DNA of 17,916 bases, taken from assembly GCA_902806015.1 (NCBI GenBank), contig CADCUZ010000006.1, positions 1-17,916 on the forward strand, given 5' to 3'. The DNA comes from an uncultured Rubrobacteraceae bacterium (GTDB taxonomy: Bacteria > Actinomycetota > Rubrobacteria > Rubrobacterales > Rubrobacteraceae). The notes under the pieces were generated by a model that did not search any database, had not been told where the DNA came from, and worked only from the letters and a program-made list of their open reading frames with translations. Positions 15,446 to 17,916 of this stretch are shown in pieces. A program made the translations under genes and the position numbers. Numbering within the stretch: position 1 is the first letter of the stretch; each line of letters begins with the position of its first letter.

Positions 15446-15664
15446 ATGCCGTTTCGACTGGATAGGTCCCTCAAGGGGGATCCGGGGGTGCGTTTGAACG
15501 TTTCCACGTCCGGTATCGGCTCGTCGGGGTCGGCTGGGAAAGTTTGCTGCCCCGCGGTTCGTCACCCCACAGCCGAGGCGCTGGCACGCAGAGATCTGGA
15601 GCAAATCCTGGCCGAAAACGCCGAATACGAAGGCATCCCAGACCGGATGTCCGAACTGGCGTGA
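15446..15664 (+). CDS. Small DUF4236-like protein
   Basis: 72 aa. ATG 15446 is chosen because CGGAGGTG lies 7 bases upstream. The N-terminus MPFRLDRSLKGDPGVRLNVS followed by TSGIGSSG matches the start of DUF4236 proteins (M-x-F-R-x-x-R-S-x-K-x-x-P-G-V-R-L-N-x-S-x-S-G), whose function is unknown. The family's glycine-rich continuation is not present. Instead residues 33-72 contain CCPAVRH and a charged helix (TAEALARRDLEQILAENAEY). This may be a natural variant, a deletion fusion, or a frameshifted remnant. It stands alone between regions with little coding content. Confidence 0.5.
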   Translation: MPFRLDRSLKGDPGVRLNVSTSGIGSSGSAGKVCCPAVRHPTAEALARRDLEQILAENAEYEGIPDRMSELA

Positions 15665-15947
15665 GGCGGAACCGGGCCGGCAGGCCCGTATCAATTACTG
15701 GCCTGTTTCGGCGTCGATGATGGATCAAGTGAAAAAGTGGTGCGGAAGGTCATTACTGTCGCTCCCTCGTAAGAACAACCGTAGGTGCGGCTTGTGCAGT
15801 GTCCTATGTCGAAGGACAAAGTTCGGCCCTCCTCTCTCGAACATGTTGCGATGCGCCCTGCCGATAGGAACCTCCTCTACTTGATCGTGAAGCACCAAGA
15901 CTTCGTGCCCTTGAGGTTTCTTATGGCAAGGTTAAAACTTTTCGCGC
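15665..15947. other. Lower-GC stretch without a recognisable gene
   Basis: The sequence is visibly richer in A and T than the rest of the window, up to about 15960. A plus-strand frame with ATG at 15808 runs to 16045 (SKDKVRPSSLEHVAMR...VRKDTPR) but resembles no family known to me and overlaps the antisense small membrane gene. The composition suggests foreign or decayed DNA. Confidence 0.3.
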
Positions 15948-16175
15948 CTACAGAATGTTATAGGGGCGCGAAGACGATCCTCTCCTCGGTGGGTCGGCCG
16001 CTGGTAGGCGAGGGATTTTTCGTACGAAAGGACACACCAAGGTGAACAGGCAAAGCAGAACCGCGAAGAAGCCTCACACGAAGCCTAAAAAGCCCAACGC
16101 CCCGCACACCAGCGCCAGGAGCCCCCGGTACGCGGCTTCGCCTTCGGACGCCTCGTGGACCGTCGCTCCAGTCAT
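15948..16175 (-). pseudogene. Small membrane protein interrupted by TGA
   Basis: ATG 16173-16175 overlaps the hydrolase stop (ATGA) and follows GGGAGGAGCAGA. The first 33 residues end in GLLALVCGALGFLGFV, then TGA (16074-16076). Reading past it in the same frame continues the hydrophobic run, GFFAVLLCLFTLVCPFVRK, before a short basic tail and TAG at 15948-15950. A single G-to-A change turning TGG into TGA would explain this and give a 75-aa protein with one or two membrane helices. Alternatively, a genuine 33-aa peptide ends at the TGA. It would be the third gene of the coupled cassette. Confidence 0.45.
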
Positions 16176-16569
16176 TCTGCTCCTCCCGGTCGGTAGGGCA
16201 CCAGCCGTCCTAAGGATCCGTACAAGGCGTCGCGCAGCGCTGTCCCCCGGATCGTCAGCGATGGAGAAGCCCAGTCTGTTGGGCGCGTACGCGAAGCCTA
16301 CCTGCGTGTCGGGATCCGCGAACGCGAACGAGCCTCCGGCGCCCTCGGCCCCGAACGCCCGGCCGCTGCTCCCGAACTGGGACAGCCGCGACGGTTTGAT
16401 GAAGCCTATCGAGAAACGGAGGTCGGCGTGCCACACCAAATCCCTCTCGCTGTCGACGGGGACTTCGGCGGGGGCGGTCAGCTCGTCTACTGTCCCGGCG
16501 GGCAAGCCGAGCCGGTGGCCTCCGGTGGCGAGGTCGCCGAAGGCTTTGGCTATCCCGCGCGCGTTACCG

Positions 16570-16577
16570 TAGCTAGC
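16570..16577. repeat. 4-bp tandem duplication in the hydrolase pseudogene
   Basis: TAGCTAGC consists of two TAGC copies. Removing four bases turns GGCTAGCTACGGT on the minus strand into GGC TAC GGT and joins AANG to YGNARG in one frame. Confidence 0.75.
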
Positions 16578-17323
16578 CGTTCGCGGCGGGGAACTCGAGC
16601 TTCCGGTACTCCGGCGAGTCCAGCATGCCGGGGCCGCTGATCTTGGGGTTGCCCAAAACCCTGTTGGTGAGCGAGCGCGGCCAGAAAAAGGACAAGACCA
16701 TCCCGGCGGGCATTGCGTTCATGTGCAAGAGCATTATGTGCGCCGTGGAAGGCTTTGATCTCAGCGACCCGCTTTGGGGAGATGTCTTCGGGGACCCCGA
16801 AGTAGAACTCGATGCCCAAAGGTTGAGCGACCTCTTCCCGAAAGAAGCGCGTGAAGCCGCGGCATTGCGGGTCCACGCGGCGGATCAACTCCGCCGAGCA
16901 CCACCCGATGGTGAGGTAATGGTAGCCGCGCTGCGTGCCCGGCTCCCACGCCGGCTGCTGCGCTACGATCGCATCCGCAAGCCGCCCCGGGTCGGCCATC
17001 TTTTCCACGGTGAGCGTCTCGTTCACCGTGGGGACGCCCGCCTGATGGGCGAGCAACTGCCGCACGGTCACGTCCTGCTTGCCGTTCCGGGCGAACTCTG
17101 GCCAGTAGGTAGCCACCCTTTCGTCGAGATCGATCAGCCCCTTGTCGTGTGCCGCCGCGATGGCCATCGCCGTGAGCCCTTTGCTGACCGAGTAGACGAG
17201 AACCAGGGTATCTTGCTCCCACGGTTCTCGGCATTCGGCATCGCGATAGTCGTCCCAAAGGTCCACCACCTTCTCGCCTTCGCGGTAGACGGCGCAGGCC
17301 GCGCCCAACTCACGTCGCTCCAC

Positions 17324-17337
17324 GAAGTTAGAAGTTA
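17324..17337. repeat. 7-bp tandem duplication in the hydrolase pseudogene
   Basis: GAAGTTA is present twice in a row (17324-17330 and 17331-17337). On the minus strand this is TAACTTC twice and creates TAA after FENNF. Deleting one copy gives FENNFVERRELGAA in a single frame. Confidence 0.85.
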
Positions 17338-17419
17338 TTCTCGAACTCCTTCCGGACCTCCTCGAAGCCCGATGCGACGTCTCCGTGGATCGGTATACTT
17401 GTGGCCTCGACCTTGGGCA

Positions 17420-17825
17420 TCATGTATCTCCCACTTCCGCCCTCGAGAACATTCTATGCACGGCGTACAGCACCACCACGTCTCAGACGACCAGCACCGC
17501 CAAGGCGGACCCGAGCATCGCCCAGCCCGTGCCTGCGCCGTCCACGACCCCCCACGCCATCTTCCCCACGGCGATGGCGTTGATGACGAGAAGGCCCCAG
17601 AGGGGCGACCGTCTCCAGAACGCTAGACACAAAACCCCAGTACCGGCGCCACGGCCAGCGCCGAAACCGTCTTCTCGAAGATCCACCCGCCGGTGAGCTC
17701 CCCCCCTCGAGGCCCTGGAACCTCTCGACCCTCGGGTTCACTCGCCCAGGGGCGGGCAACCGGAACACGCTGGTCGACAGGGCCGCAAGCGGCTGTGTAC
17801 ACAAGAAGAGGGGGCTTTTCGGGTT
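17420..17825 (-). pseudogene. Unrecognised multi-span membrane protein, broken
   Basis: Minus-strand pieces in different frames read SPLFLCTQPLAALSTSVFRL and PGRVNPRVERFQGLEGG, then ELTGGWIFEKTVSALAVAPV, then FWRRSPLWGLLVINAIAVGK with MAWGVVDGAGTGWAMLGSAL, a TGA at 17483-17485, and DVVVLYAVHRMFSRAEVGDT. The final TGA (17420-17422) lies inside the ATGATG start of the hydrolase, so the genes were translationally coupled. Lesions: a one-base shift at the C7 run 17700-17706, a shift near 17630, and TGG-to-TGA at 17483. Three or four membrane helices are likely. I do not recognise the family. The 5' end is uncertain, somewhere near 17825-17900. Confidence 0.55.
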
Positions 17826-17916
17826 CGGCTCCTTCGGCGCCGCCCACCGAGCGACGCGATCCGGGGTCCCCGCCCAAGAGTTCCTCGCCGACTTGCACCC
17901 CGTGCCCATGAAGAGG

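Larger units (their letters stand above)
16172..17423 (-). pseudogene. EstB-type serine hydrolase (class C beta-lactamase fold), broken
   Basis: ATG 17421-17423 follows GGGAGA and starts MPKVEATSIPIHGDVASGF. A 7-bp duplication then introduces TAA. Beyond it come VERRELGAACAVYREGEKVV, the catalytic SVSK (in VYSVSKGLTAM), LLAHQAGVP, WEPGTQRGYHYLTIGW and GIEFYFGVPEDISPKR. A shift near 16740 leads to MLLHMNAMPAGMVLSFFWPR and GNPKISGPGMLDSPEYRKLE. A 4-bp duplication at 16570-16577 breaks EFPAANG/YGNARGIAKAFG. The last part is RFSIGFIKPSRLSQFGSSGR and FADPDTQVGFAYAPNRLGF, with an extra base in the run at 16244-16248 before ALRDALYGSLGRLVPY and TGA at 16172-16174. The family (beta-lactamase-related esterases, about 400 aa) is certain. 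With four lesions the gene cannot be functional as sequenced. Confidence 0.88.

Noticed and set aside
15785..16045. Plus-strand open frame with a lower-GC, protein-like sequence (RNLLYLIVKHQDFVPLRFLM)
   Set aside because: No ribosome site, no recognised family, and its second half lies antisense to the small membrane gene of the coupled cassette. Kept only as a note.
16074..17485. TGA read as tryptophan (alternative genetic code)
   Set aside because: Intact genes here use TGG for Trp and end in TGA (for example dapA and the carboxypeptidase), so the code is standard and the internal TGAs are lesions.
16042..17626. Long plus-strand open frames covering the hydrolase region (176 and 333 codons)
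   Set aside because: They are antisense shadows. The minus-strand pieces match a serine hydrolase with all family motifs, whereas the plus-strand translations have biased, non-protein-like composition.

Overview
The window is very GC-rich and has genes on both strands. The gene set, the codon bias towards G/C in third positions and the frequent GTG/TTG starts suggest an actinobacterium. A Rubrobacter-like lineage is my best guess, but this is inference and no rRNA or marker gene is present. No rRNA, convincing tRNA, CRISPR array, insertion sequence or prophage gene was seen.

Layout: 1-109 is the tail of an unrecognised small acidic protein. 147-715 (-) is a wrecked secreted CHRD-like protein. 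A 335-base spacer with a dense cluster of GTAC palindromes follows. 1051-4763 (+) holds a D-Ala-D-Ala carboxypeptidase, a PknB-type membrane Ser/Thr kinase, a peroxiredoxin-like protein and a broken DUF4174 gene. 4887-5849 (+) is a CPBP intramembrane protease, convergent with a DUF1360 membrane protein (5922-6425, -). The DUF1360 gene is divergent from a stress-type short-chain dehydrogenase (6734-7633, +) that ends in a clear hairpin terminator. 7842-10730 (+) is a tight lysC-dapA-dapB operon for lysine/diaminopimelate synthesis; its lysC carries a strong internal start matching the known beta subunit of aspartokinase. 10818-11203 (-) is a truncated LOG-family gene and 11257-12109 (+) a multiply frameshifted DUF4349 lipoprotein. 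12273-14123 (+) is an intact S9 prolyl-oligopeptidase-family peptidase. On the minus strand follow two very small genes (55 and 48 aa) and a LysM protein. 15446-15664 (+) is a DUF4236-like small protein. 15948-17825 (-) is a translationally coupled cassette of three genes (membrane protein, EstB-type serine hydrolase, small membrane protein), all broken.

The main theme is contrast. About ten long genes, roughly 10 kb of coding sequence, are undamaged, while six or seven accessory genes carry multiple frameshifts and stops. Three of the lesions are exact short tandem duplications of 17, 7 and 4 bp, and deleting one copy restores the protein each time. This looks like real gene decay by a duplication-prone repair process rather than random read error, although the homopolymer indels need read-level confirmation. 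I found no convincing new multi-gene system. The most interesting items are the duplication scars, the internal lysC start, the GTAC cluster, the small minus-strand genes and the decayed coupled cassette.
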